Positions 41,781 to 52,824 of a DNA stretch of 64,000 bases are shown here, piece by piece; position 1 is the first letter of the stretch; the number at the start of each line of letters is the position of its first letter. The translations under genes and the position numbers were made by a program. The DNA is taken from assembly GCA_006386115.1 (NCBI GenBank), contig VFIW01000084.1, forward strand, positions 34,692 to 98,691, written 5' to 3'. This DNA is from Globisporangium splendens. Lineage: Eukaryota > Oomycota > Peronosporomycetes > Pythiales > Pythiaceae. Below the pieces are notes generated by a model. That model did no database searches. It was given only the letters and a program-made list of their open reading frames with translations, and had not been told where the DNA came from.

Positions 41781-42884
41781 TTACTTGGCTTCCAACTCCG
41801 CCACCAGGTTGTCATCCTTCTCCTGCGAAGAGACAAACAGGTTAGCTCCCCAATGCAGCAGACGAGCGACGGCAGTATGCGCGACGAAATCCAGTTCCCC
41901 GTCTTAAACAGCTGCCGTCAACGCACCTTTCGACGACGACGGACATCGTGATTAAATATGCGCGCGATGTTCACTTCCGTCGTGATGATCGAGTCGCGAA
42001 GGAACGCCAAGTCCGCATCAATCTGGGTCTGCACACACACAAAACACCATAAGCAAAACGCATCCATGGCTAATAAGGGGCACAAACGCTTACCAATCGC
42101 TCGTTCGCGACCGCGACGTTGTTCTGGAGCAGCTCCAGCGCTTCCTCGTACGAGTACTCGACCATCACGTTCGCCTGTCATCAGACACAACACCAGCCGT
42201 CTCAGCTTTCATTCATTTCCCCTCACACGCCAACAGCAATCCAAAGCGAAGAGCTACATACGCCGAGCCAGATGCACACTTTGCCCACGGAGCAGTCGAC
42301 CGTCGCCTTGGCGTAGACATTGTCGGCCAAATTGAAGCGCGTGTGGATCTCCTCGCCCTCGTCCTGCTTGGACATCAGGTGCTTGAGCATCGCCAGGTCC
42401 TTCTCGGTCTCGGGGATCTTGCGCTTGAACGAGTCGCGGCTCTTTTGCAGATTCGTCTCCATAAACTTGTATTTACTGTAGCAACATACAAATACACAAT
42501 GTTAACATGCAAGAGTGCACAATAATAATACGACACGAAGCCACGATGATAAACGCACCTGTACAACTGCTGGAGCGCGCCAACGAGCGGCTCGATGGTG
42601 CGGATGCCGATCGAGCTCATGTACGACTCGACGCTTTCCTAATATAATCGCGTATACAGACACAGCGGCAAGACAATCATGAGGGGATACGTGAGTGAAT
42701 ATGGAGCCATGGCATGCAACGCGAGCAGCTCTTAACAGCCAGTGCATATGCACATAGAGAGAGGGATACGCACCACGAAGACGGCGGCGGGGATGCCGCG
42801 CGGGTTGCGCTCGCCGATGATGGCCTCGGCCATGCGCGCGAGCGCCTCGGGGCTTTCTTGGATCGTAGGCGCAGCACTCGCCAT
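41781..42884 (-). CDS. VBP1: Prefoldin subunit 3 (VBP1)
   Basis: Six exons (42884-42774, 42638-42559, 42475-42262, 42174-42094, 42028-41927, 41822-41781), 209 aa, total length in frame. It starts MASAAPTIQESPEALARM, then NPRGIPAAVFV, SVESYMSSIGIRTIEPLVGA, YKFMETNLQKSRDSFKRKIP, ARFNLADNVYAKATVD-like TRFNLADNVYAKATVDCSVG (the beta-hairpin region), VCIWLGANVMVEYSYEEALE, and the second coiled coil LQNNVAVANERLTQIDADLA with VNIARIFNHDVRRRRKEK. This is the alpha-type prefoldin subunit that hands nascent actin and tubulin to CCT. It is the most intron-rich gene in the window. Confidence 0.9.
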
Positions 42885-43073
42885 GTTCTTCTCTCGATTG
42901 AGGTAGTGCGGTTTGTGTGGTGGTGTTCCACAGACCGCTCTAAGTTCACAATAAGTGCGCTTTTGATGGCATGTTGCGAACCTAAGGCGGACTTAGGGAG
43001 GAGAGCGAGATTAACCGACAGTTTGGGAAGCATGCTGGAGATAAATGAACAGGAGAGGATGCATTCCCCACGT

Positions 43074-45483
43074 TCACGACACCAGCCGCTGTTTCTCAGA
43101 TTGCAAGTCGCGCTATGAATGAGAGGATGGCGGCGTGAGCAAGAGCGCGTGAGGGTGGGTACAAACAAAGAGAAGACGCACCTGCATGGCAGCGCGCAGC
43201 TGGTGCTTCTTGGTCTCAGTCGACAATGCGCCGGTCTGCAGACTCTGCGGAGGCTTGCGCGGCGGTGGAGATGCGTGAGTCCTCGTCGCGTCTGGGGATG
43301 CTCGTGCCGACGGTGAGTGTGTGGGCTGTTGACTCTTTTGAGGACTCGTGACCCGAGGACACGTGGATGCCGTGACCAGTAGCGCGAGACTCGCCGTATG
43401 GTCGCTGCCGTTGTCCCAGGGGCTGCAGTCGCCGTCGCCTTCGTCATTATGGTGATGATAATGGAGCCCCAGCGCTTCTTTGCGGGAGATCGTACTTTTC
43501 ATTTGCGGCCGAGCCGACGTCTTCTTGGCCTTCTGAGTGAGAGAGCGCGGCGAGTGTTTGTGGCCGACTGGCGTTCGATTCCGCGTGGACGAGTGCTGAG
43601 GCGGGGTCGACGGAGGAAGCAGCGTCGAAGCGCGTCTGTCGGGTGGATCGGTAGCGATAGTGTCAACGAAGGAGTCGTTCTGGATTTGCACCTTCTGCTG
43701 CTGTTGCTGAAGGCTGTTTGCATTGGAGCCGTGAGTCTCAAACGCTGGGGTCGTGAGATGAACGCACGTGTCGATCACGACGCGGAAAACGGGAGCAGTC
43801 GACGATACCAAGATATGCACGCAATGGCCGTACAGCTACTCCAATCACAGCATGAGTTATGGCGGCATTTCGTTCCAGGGAGTAGATCATCAGTCACGAC
43901 AGAGTCATATGCGTTATGGCGCTGCAACCCAACGCAGCAGAGATGAAGCGACACGAGAATATTGACGAATGAGTACGTACATCGCGCGGCTTGATGACGT
44001 GCGAAAAGAACGGAATGGGGTTAAACGATCGCGTTGTTGCAGGAGCACCGCGATGACTGGGCTGGTCGTCTATTATGGGGAACTTTAAGCAGTTGTCGTC
44101 ATCCACCTGCGGGTTGGAAACAAGAGGTAGAGTCAATACCAAAAGCTACACAAGGAAACAGAAAACTCATCGTTTCGTCTCCTACGAAAAGATCGCATAG
44201 CAGAATGGATGGACGAGAATGGACCGAGATATCCGTGAACACGGCCTGGAAGCGTCATGCCGACAGCGAATCCGGGTATTCGAGCCGCACTTCCAAGTTG
44301 TAAAACGCGGGATCGTCGATTGCGACTCCTTCTTCTTGTCGACAGGTCTCGCGAACTGTGTCACTGGTTGCGGAGCTGTGATCGTCACTCGAGCTGGTAG
44401 TCTCTGGTACGAGTGGGCTACTTTGGTCGTCGCTTTCTTGAGCATTATTTCGGCCGGCATCTTCATCGTGCTGTGAAGTGCGCTCGGGACTCCGAGGTTT
44501 CTCATTTCGGAATGCACGATTCTCACCATCGGACGGTACGAACCAGTTTTTCAGTCGCCGGCTGCTGCCTTGTGATCCTGCTGACTGGGTACGAAGCGTT
44601 GCTGATCGCCGGGAGCTGCGGGGTCTCGTAACTTGAGTGGGATTTCCTGTATTATGCACGCTCTCTGCTGGATTTTGCTCGTCTGGGTTGTCTACGTGTG
44701 TGAGAAGACTAATGTAAAGAGGGATCGGCTGTGCCAAGTGTACAATTGTCAAGCCACTTACTGGTCTCGAATTGAATCTCGGGAGTGGGAAGACTGCGGA
44801 TTTCATCATCTTCATTCCGGTCGCCAAGAAGCTTCGACTTGAATGGCTATTCACGACATGGTGGTATGTTGCTGGCTCGGTTTACTACCACTGCATAGGA
44901 GGAATTCAAGTCTGACTCACCTCTTGTCCTTTCACTATAGGGCCACTTTGTTTGGTGTTGACGGTCGTGCCATGCACTGCTGCATGAATTTCCTGTCGAA
45001 TCATGTGAAGCACAATCCACGAAATTTCATCATCAGGTCACCGCTGTTGTGCTACCCAAAGATACAGGCGCTACGGACATTCCACGCGTCTTCCAGAATT
45101 TGCTCTGCGCGGACGTGCTTTGGATCGATCCACACAGCGGATAAATTTACCCCGCGTGCAGAGCCACTTGCTGGCCGTCTCGGGCGGCCGCTGCTCACAT
45201 TTGATCGCGCTGGCTGAGGACTTTTGTTGATATGGTTTTCCCGCTGTTGGGACTCTTCCTGGTTTGAATGATTCAGTTTGGAGGGAACAAGTGGAGAATT
45301 ACGCGGACGCATTCGTTGCGCACTCCCAATCACTTTTGATGCCGCATACCCCACACGATGGTTGTACACGAGCTCGCGTAACTGATCGGACGACGCGACT
45401 TTCGGGCGATGATTGGATTGCTTTAGGAGTTTGATCGTTCGATCCAGCTGCTGGAATTTCGCCTCGATAATGCTCGACGACAT
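43074..45483 (-). CDS. Unrecognised multi-exon gene
   Basis: Begins MSSSIIEAKFQQLDRTIKLL (amphipathic, coiled-coil-like), then a basic Ser/Pro/Arg-rich region to about 45055. Later exons encode acidic Ser-rich sequence (about 44690-44255) ending VRLEYPDSLSA, a TGA at 44257-44255, then RFQAVFTDISVHSRPSILL in the same frame. Further exons read VDDDNCLKFPIIDDQPSHRG...FFSHVIKPRD, LYGHCVHILVSSTAPVFRVV and a Gln/Ser/Pro-rich tail ending KQRLVS at 43074. The hydrophobic-patterned block around the TGA looks like a folded domain but I could not assign it. Several junctions are ambiguous; coordinates are outer limits. Confidence 0.5.
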
Positions 45484-46127
45484 GATGGCGTTGACGTGCA
45501 GCAACTCTGGCAATTTGAAAGTTCATGAAGAGAAAGTCGATCGCAGCATGCAGAAAGAAGTCGGTCAGTGCGAACGTGACAGTAAGGGCGGAAATAGCGG
45601 GCAATGCTTGAAATAGACAAGCATCTGCTGCTAAAAGTTGAACTCTGCAGCACAACCTGGAGCTAAAGAAGCAGCAAATCGCGCAATCCAAGTCGATAAT
45701 GAGGCCAGTCTAGACAAATAGCTCGACTCGATTGCTGTAATTGTTTCGGTGTCAAGGATTCCGAAGTTTGACGCGCCACTTTTGGAAAATCACACAATTG
45801 CGAGCATGAGAGACATGACCAGGCAGAATCGAAATTCTGACCTGAACGATACCTCTCAGCCGCAACGAAGGAATCGGTAGATTGCCGTCATATTCGACGT
45901 ATCTGGATAGCGAAGTTGCATCACATATGCCTGCTCTTCGCGAATTAAGGACTATGCATTCACGGCGTTCTATGAAAATAGGGAATGGTCTTCTGATAGA
46001 GTTCGCAACCACCTCACATCCTCATTACCATTCTGTGATGCTATACAACTGGCAGTGCATTAGACATCTACACGCTGACCAAGACACTCATTCATCTCTC
46101 CAACACTTAAAAGTACACAATCTGTTT
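45484..46127. other. Intergenic and unrelated 5' part of a chimeric frame
   Basis: About 640 bp upstream of the unrecognised minus-strand gene. From 45882 a plus-strand frame runs without a stop into the duplicated transporter segment, but its 82 codons show no family resemblance or codon regularity. Confidence 0.4.
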
Positions 46128-47210
46128 ATGCTCATGGGGTACACTCGCCAGATCGGTGAGGCCTTGGGCGACTACGGTACTGGACAGCCTGGTGAACCTA
46201 CGCGCCGCCCATGGACAACATTGCTCACGGTCATCCTGTACGCGTGGATGGACATTACGGTCAACATTGCGCAAGCCCCAGCGTACCTTATGATCGCTGA
46301 CTTTGCTGGCGAGCGCCAGACCTTGGGCTCGGCTATTGGACAGGGGTGGTCGCTCGTCGGTTCCCTTCTAGTGGCGTGCTACATCTCTGCATTCGGACCA
46401 GCTCACAAGAGTCTTCGTTGGTTCTTGGGGATGCTGTCGGTCATCATGTTGGTGACCGTCGCGATCGCGTGCGTCGCTGCCAAGGAAACTCCAATGAAGA
46501 AGGATGAGAACGACAAGAGCACCGCGTGGCAACAAGTGAAGTCCGTGTTCATCAACATCTATCGCGCCGTCATTACGCTCCCCGCATCTCTGGCTGTGTT
46601 TAGCGTGATCTTTTTCTTCATCGGCTATGGGTACACCGCGTACAACGGCAACAAGGGACAGTTCTTCGGTCTCGTGGTGTATGATGGAGAAGCCAGCGGA
46701 GCTGACAGCTGTGGCAGCACGTGCACGAATGCTCAGAACGACTACAACGATGGTGTGAGTCTCGCTGGTGGCAATACCGATATCGTGTACAACATTGTCG
46801 GGTACCTGTACTCGTGGGTGCTCCCTTTCTTGGTGCGTAAGTTTGGCGCCAAGCCGGTTATTTCGGTGAGCTTACTCCCTCAGTGCCTGCTGTTGGTCAT
46901 GGCGTTCACGAAGGTGGTCGCGATCGACGTCATCATCGTCGTGATCACGTCGGTCTCGCAGACCGTCATGTTCGCGCTCATGGTGCCAGTCATCATCCAC
47001 GTGATGGGTCCGGAGATTGAGGTTGGAGCGTACTTCGGTGTATTGAACTCGGCACAATGCTTCGGTCAGCTGCTCAACTTCGCGATCGGTTCGGCGCTGG
47101 TCGAGACGTCCATGGGCTACAAGCTGCCAGTGTTCCTCGGCGGTGTCATGACTGTGGTCGGTGTTCTCATCACGGTGTTTTTCCTCAAGCTCAAGATGTA
47201 CTCGATGTAA
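46128..47210 (+). pseudogene. Truncated duplicate of the GPH/MFS transporter gene
   Basis: From its internal ATG (MLMGYTRQIGEALGD) this copy encodes the last 360 residues of the intact transporter at 52825. One amino-acid difference was noticed (PTRRPW here, PTHRPW there). It lacks the first 120 residues, including helices 1-3 and the DRSTSKWGRRRP loop, so it should not transport on its own. The frame is open upstream to 45882, making a 442-codon chimera with unrelated sequence. No promoter-like leader from the parent was carried over. Confidence 0.85.
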
Positions 47211-47272
47211 ACAGGGTTCTCGTTCTCTTCCTCGCTTTTGGAGCAAAAATGCATTCTGTATTTTTCTCGTTC
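46128..47272 (+). repeat. Segmental duplicate, copy 1 (1145 bp)
   Basis: Direct repeat of 53185-54329 at a constant offset of 7057 bp. Sequences diverge abruptly on both sides (TTTATG versus TGGATG at the left; CTCGTTCT versus CTCGTTCG at the right). Near-identical inside. Confidence 0.9.
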
Positions 47273-48537
47273 TTGCTTGCATTGACATTTTTTCAGACGA
47301 ACGTGTAGAAGTACGAGTGGAAATACGAAACTTCAGCACAAAGGTTCAGACCAGAAGTACAAGAGAGCTTGTAGAAGTATGCAGGTATGACTCAAAACAC
47401 GAATTGGACATTGAGCATTTCACTCACTACGAAGGTCGGATAAGTACCGCAGCCGGAAAGATGCCACAGCTCTCACATTTGCAATAGGAGGGCTGTAGGA
47501 GATGTACCCAATTTTATAATTGCCCCTATTTCTCACAATGTTTGGAAACAGTGTTCAGTTCGGAATTCCGGTCGGTGTTGGATCGGCCGCCAATAGTCGT
47601 GTCGTCGAAGATCACCAGAAGCAAGAGCAGGCCTTTACGCCAACAGTTCTGTTACACTGTACAACATTTGCAGGGTGAGTGAGCTTCGCGCGATTGCCTT
47701 CTTCATTGTTACATGCGATTGGGATAGTCTAGCCGCTGCATCGGTTTATGGCGATAGTACAGCATTTGCTGAGTGCTGCTGGTGAAGAATGAGTACGAGG
47801 CTACATGGGTCTTTTGTAGAGGCGTGCAAAACCATGGGGGCGTCTGTTTTTTTGCTGTAGGTCATAGTCCCCGTCACCACAGAACAATGAACAGATCTGT
47901 GACCTGTCGTGTAAAACATCCCACCCCACTTGCCAGAGATTTCCTGATTTGTCACAATAACCACGTTTGTTTAAGAGGTTTAGGAAATAGCGATGCATGA
48001 CAGAAACTGCCTACAATGTAAAGGTTTTTCAACTAAAGAGTGCTAGATTATAAGACCGGTAATTAGTGTGAAAATGGTAAATCATGCTAGTCGGTGTTAA
48101 GCGCGTTAGTTCCTCGCGTGATTGCGCAGTGAGCGACGTCGAACAGGGGCAGAGATTGCCGTACCGTGCAACGCGTCCGTGGGAGGTGCCGCATCGCTGG
48201 GGCTGCTTGAATTACCTCCGCGGAAGCTGTCGCACCTGCCATATCCACTTCACTCGGCGCGTCCGCCGCCGCTTGCTTAGCAGAAGGACCTTTTCGATGG
48301 AAGGGAGTCTGTGTTCCAGTCGCTCAGCGCACTCGGTGTGCGGCGCCAGCGAAAACAAAGAATGCTTCCAATTTGCATGTGTCGGAAATGCTTTCCTCAA
48401 AAGCACAGAGTCCGGCATAAACACATTTCTTAGATACGTGAGAAGGCGTAAAAGCCTTGACCATTGACGCCACAGGCTTGTTAGTGTTATAACGTGGTGG
48501 ACCGTGCGAATAAATAAGAGATAGCTCGTGGTACAAC
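47273..48537. other. Repeat-rich intergenic DNA
   Basis: No intact gene. AT-richer than the first 45 kb. Short broken frames only; likely decayed element sequence. Confidence 0.4.
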
Positions 48538-49849
48538 TCACTCACCTGCAATGTCGTGAATCTCGCCGCTATCAAAGAGCGCTTGGGCTGCTCCGATACC
48601 AGGGAATACCAATTGCAACAGCTCTTCGGGTACTGCACATTCAGCGCGTGGAAAGAAGGAGTCGCCGCCGTTTCTGTTACACGTAGCTAGTGCTCTGACA
48701 GCTTCCCTCGGCAGAGTTGTGAGGTAACAGCCTTCCATTCGCTGATTATTTCATCTGCTGGCTCGACGGATACTTGCGTCAGACACGCCATTGGCTTCTG
48801 CAATAACGCAAGAGCCAGTGCGGCGTAAATACGTTGCCTGGAAACAAATGGTAAAACGTGTTAGTGTGAAACCATGTTAATCCATTGCATTGGGAATTAT
48901 GTGTAAACACTGTCAACTGGCAACATTGATACAAAAAGTTGGAGGACATACGTTTGTGCTGGCAACCCCACATGCCGTCGAAGCCTTCTCCAAGCCGTTT
49001 GCTTGTGCTCCATACGATATCTCTTTTTGGTTGTTTTCTCCGTCGACCAAGTAGGTGTCGTACCATCGCTGCCTGTAGCTCATTTCTGGAAAGGCCGCGA
49101 AGAGGATATTGTACCTCCAGAACAGGTGCAGTGCAAATGCGCCAACTGGGTACACTTCCACGTCGCGATGCCTGATGCATCCGCCACACTCAATGCAGTT
49201 GTACTGATTTGTCTTGCTTTGGTCCATGATGGTCATTGCAGCACAGTAGGGTGTCGGTCCTTCCTTCGGTAGCTCGATCGAAAAAAGGTCTGGTAGCTGA
49301 AGCTTGCGCGTAGTTTCGCCACACACCATTGGTGCGTGTGCAAGCAGGAAATCGAGTCGATAACGGAAAGCTCGCTCGCTTCCCTCGTGTGAGAAATATG
49401 CAGACACGCTCTTCAGTTCCTCAGAAGTATACATGTCTTGAACTACCCCTTTCACTCTGTCGAGGAACTCTAGTCGTTAATCATTGAGCAGTCTCGTTTA
49501 CACATGCACAAATACTCGGTAAGCCTTTGCCTCGTGGATGCGGCTGCAGAGCTGCACCGAGAGATTACTGCATGCTGTAGAGGTGAGCAATCGCTTCCAC
49601 ACAGCTCTGGTGGCCATCGGACGAGAGAGAAATCACTACGCCGTTCTGGTGTCTTCGACTGCAATGCGGACACACAAACTCTTTTATAAAGAGAAGCATA
49701 TCTCCTTCCGTGGCGTTAGCGCCGTCTTCGAATTGCCGTCCTTGACACCAGCGCACCCACTCATTTTGTTTGCTACTGTGCTGTCGCACTGTATTCCTTG
49801 GGCACTTGCTCGCAACCTCCTCAAGTGCTTCTTGCACAGCACGTTGCAC
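48538..49849 (-). mobile_element. Decayed Crypton-like tyrosine recombinase
   Basis: Three minus-strand pieces in the right order. 49849-49565: a core-binding-like N-terminus (RNTVRQHSSKQNEWVRWCQG; DGANATEGDMLLFIKEFV). 49455-48913: the middle region typical of Crypton/Ndc10-like proteins (LQLPDLFSIELPKEGPTPYC; QYNCIECGGCIRHRDVEVYP; AALHLFWRYN-like ALHLFWRYN). 48738-48538: the C-terminal box with the presumed catalytic Tyr (MEGCYLTTLPREAVRALA). The segment that should hold the H-x-x-R box is missing or scrambled, and stops separate the pieces, so it is inactive. Cryptons move as circles using a tyrosine recombinase and are known in oomycetes and fungi. Confidence 0.65.
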
Positions 49850-52824
49850 TGCACGACCGTTCTCCTTTGTTCATGTGTTCTTCTCGTCGCGTGACTGGCA
49901 GGTCTTTTGTGAAAACGGATGAATGGCTAAGGACCGCTTTGGCTTGAGGAGCCGTGCGTGGACTGACCGAACTTTCTCCTTTCTGAAGTATTGCCTTCCA
50001 CTTCGCCGCATATCGACTTCCCTTCAGATGCATACCATTCCAGCACGTGTGACATTGAGCATCCTTGATTGAAAAACTCAAGATGCTTTTCAGTGTTGAC
50101 ATTGCTCCTTTGCGCCTCCGTTGTCGCTACAAATAGGCATTTAGCCCTGCATGCGTTGCATACTGTGCTCTGCTTAACGACCACATGGTACTTTAGAATG
50201 ACGTGATTATCAAAAGGTTGATTTAGGAGCACAAGAGTCGGTAGAGCGGACAACAGTACGACCGAACTGAAATAACGTTGATGCTGACAGCCGTTCATAA
50301 TACTACCATCGTGGGCATTCAGCAGCACAGTCAACCAGAAACTTGTCCGATTATGATATTGAAAAGTGCGCGCGTCAACTTCAACATTCAAGAACAAAAA
50401 AGGAGCGAGCCCTTTTGGGATATAAAACGAAGGTGCTCCCGTCACCAGATTATTGCAGGATGGGTTGAACTGCCGGTCTCTTCTAAACACGAGACACTCA
50501 GCCAGTTGAACTTGGCGCAGTGATTGAGCCAAATGTACAAGGATCGACAGATTATGATGTCAGCACATGTTAGCATGACATCAGCTTTGTCAAATTTGTG
50601 TCCATCTGTCAATCGTTGTCACTGTACGTAGGTCATTGACTCCGAGGTCACAGCAAAACCCAGAGTCAGGGACTGCAGCGGCACGGCGACAATACTTCTG
50701 ACCGATAAGTTCAACATCGGCAGATAGGGACACATGATTTGGCACCTCTACGCGTTCTGTTTTTGGTGTACCAGCAACATTTATCTCTTCATAAATCGGT
50801 GAAGCAGCAACCTCGTGACACTGCTGAAAACGTTGCAGCAAGCTGACACAAATCTGTCTATGCATGCTCTAAACACGAGCAAAAGGAACTGCATTGCAGC
50901 CAAAACTGATTGTTTTCTCGCAGACACGATGGATTCATTTACCAAAGTTTGCAAAAAAAAGACAGGGGATGCTGTGTTGATTTATGATATTACGATTTTA
51001 ATCAGTTGATGAAAACTCCTCGCCTTTGTTGCAGCAGGTCCACCGGATCGCACTAAACCAGCACGTTGAAGTTTGGCATGGAGATGAGCGATTTATTTAG
51101 CCCATAAGGTCAAGGGCACTGGCAAAAAGGTGGATACACCGAGACAACCCTATGCTTTATCGATGCCTGCGCCACAATTTCCAGCCTGAGCGCATCAACA
51201 AAGGACAGCAAATACCTATTTTTTACGTCCTCGCCGTGCCGCAAACGCGGAACTCCTGGTAAACAAGTGTCCACGAACTCGTTGTAGTTCACTGGTGGCA
51301 GCCACTCTCAGATTACAGTAAGGTAGGCTGCATGAAGTATGCCGAGACGATCAAACTGAAAAGTTTAGACGCTCAAATCCTCCGAGATGTCAATTTTGAA
51401 AGCAAACAAACAATTAACCGTCCTTTTGCTGCGTGGCGTTTCGTTGTTAATAGGCACTGTTTCCCTTGAGATTGCAAATTGGCGCAGTGTGATTGACTGC
51501 CCTCACCCAAGTTCGCGCCATGCTGGCGCTTGTAAGAGCTCGAACCCCTGCAACCTCTTAGGGACGCTTCATCACCCTCCACAGAGTCGTGTGAATGTGC
51601 GAAGCGTGGTGCTTCCACCTATCCTTGCCCCATCATGAAGTGCATAATCATGCAACGCAACTGTACAAAAAACCTGCAATACCCCGCGACACAGCGACTT
51701 ACCCACCTCCCATGGCCATTGGGATTTGCTCTTAATCAGTCTGTCAACCAACAGCTAAATGTGTGCCAGCAGCAAACAACCTCATATAACTAATAAGTGC
51801 CCTCGCATTACTATTCAATCCCACAGGTGACATCCATTTTTTACAGACTAGCTTACCGCCGTCGCCATGCTGCTCAAAGCAAAAATGCCACCACGATCGT
51901 GTCTACAACATTCAAATCGGCGAAAGCTTTCGCTACATGTCCCGCCTCAAGGTCGCTCACTTTGGTATGTTTCTATGCACTACGAAAACACTATCGTCTA
52001 GCTTGTACCACAGGTCTTGAAAACGCTCCATCGCGTCCAAGGTTGTGATTGGCCACCAACTTCGTTTGCTTGCTCAACTATTTGCTTTCTCTCTCTGTCG
52101 TTCAGGACGATGCGCGTCAACATGAGAGGTAGGACGTGCTTATTACATGGAGCCACGTCTGTAGATTGACTCAACCCCGGCAAAAGAGACAGAAAGCAAT
52201 TTCCTTCAAGTAGTGACTTCAATTATGCAGTCTACGATTGAAAACACACACACACACTGCGGCAGCTGTAGAGAAGACAGCAGCCTCGCGACAGACCAGT
52301 CTGCATTTCACGGAACCGAGGACGATTTATACATTTACTTGGAGATAGAGATTCTCCATTTCATTTTTTAGTCATAATGTGGTTCGCAAATTGGAGCCAT
52401 CTGCAGTATAGAACTGACCCAGATCAAACTCATCCCTCAATGACAATGACATAATCAATCCATTCTTCAATCGACACCGTTTTTGCCCGCTTGAAGATAC
52501 GCTAACAGCTGCTGACTGTGCCGCTTATCCTGATCTGTTAGGCGTGCTCTCGTCATACAACGGAGCTGAAGACTGGATCATAGTACAATACCGAAAGTAA
52601 TCGACTTGACACAGATGCCATTCCATACTGACTGACGTGGGAGCGAAAATAACTCACCCTTTTCCTGCGTGCGCGTCAGTCTCCGTTCTCACTGCTCTCG
52701 GATCCTCATTTCTCAATTTGCCTGTCTCCAAGCAGCTACTTCAAGCATCCTCCTGCAGCCAGCGACTCTGATCAGGCATAATTGTGACGATCCTCGGAAC
52801 ACCAAACCAACGGAAGGAACAACC
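49850..52824. other. Repeat-rich intergenic DNA
   Basis: About 3 kb with broken minus-strand frames (for example 50532-49927, with VCNACRAKC and HLEFF; 51292-51110, YNEFVDTCLPGVPRLRH) that look like remnants of element proteins but match no family I can name. The last few hundred bases should include the transporter promoter. A (CA)n run lies near 52243-52258. Confidence 0.35.
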
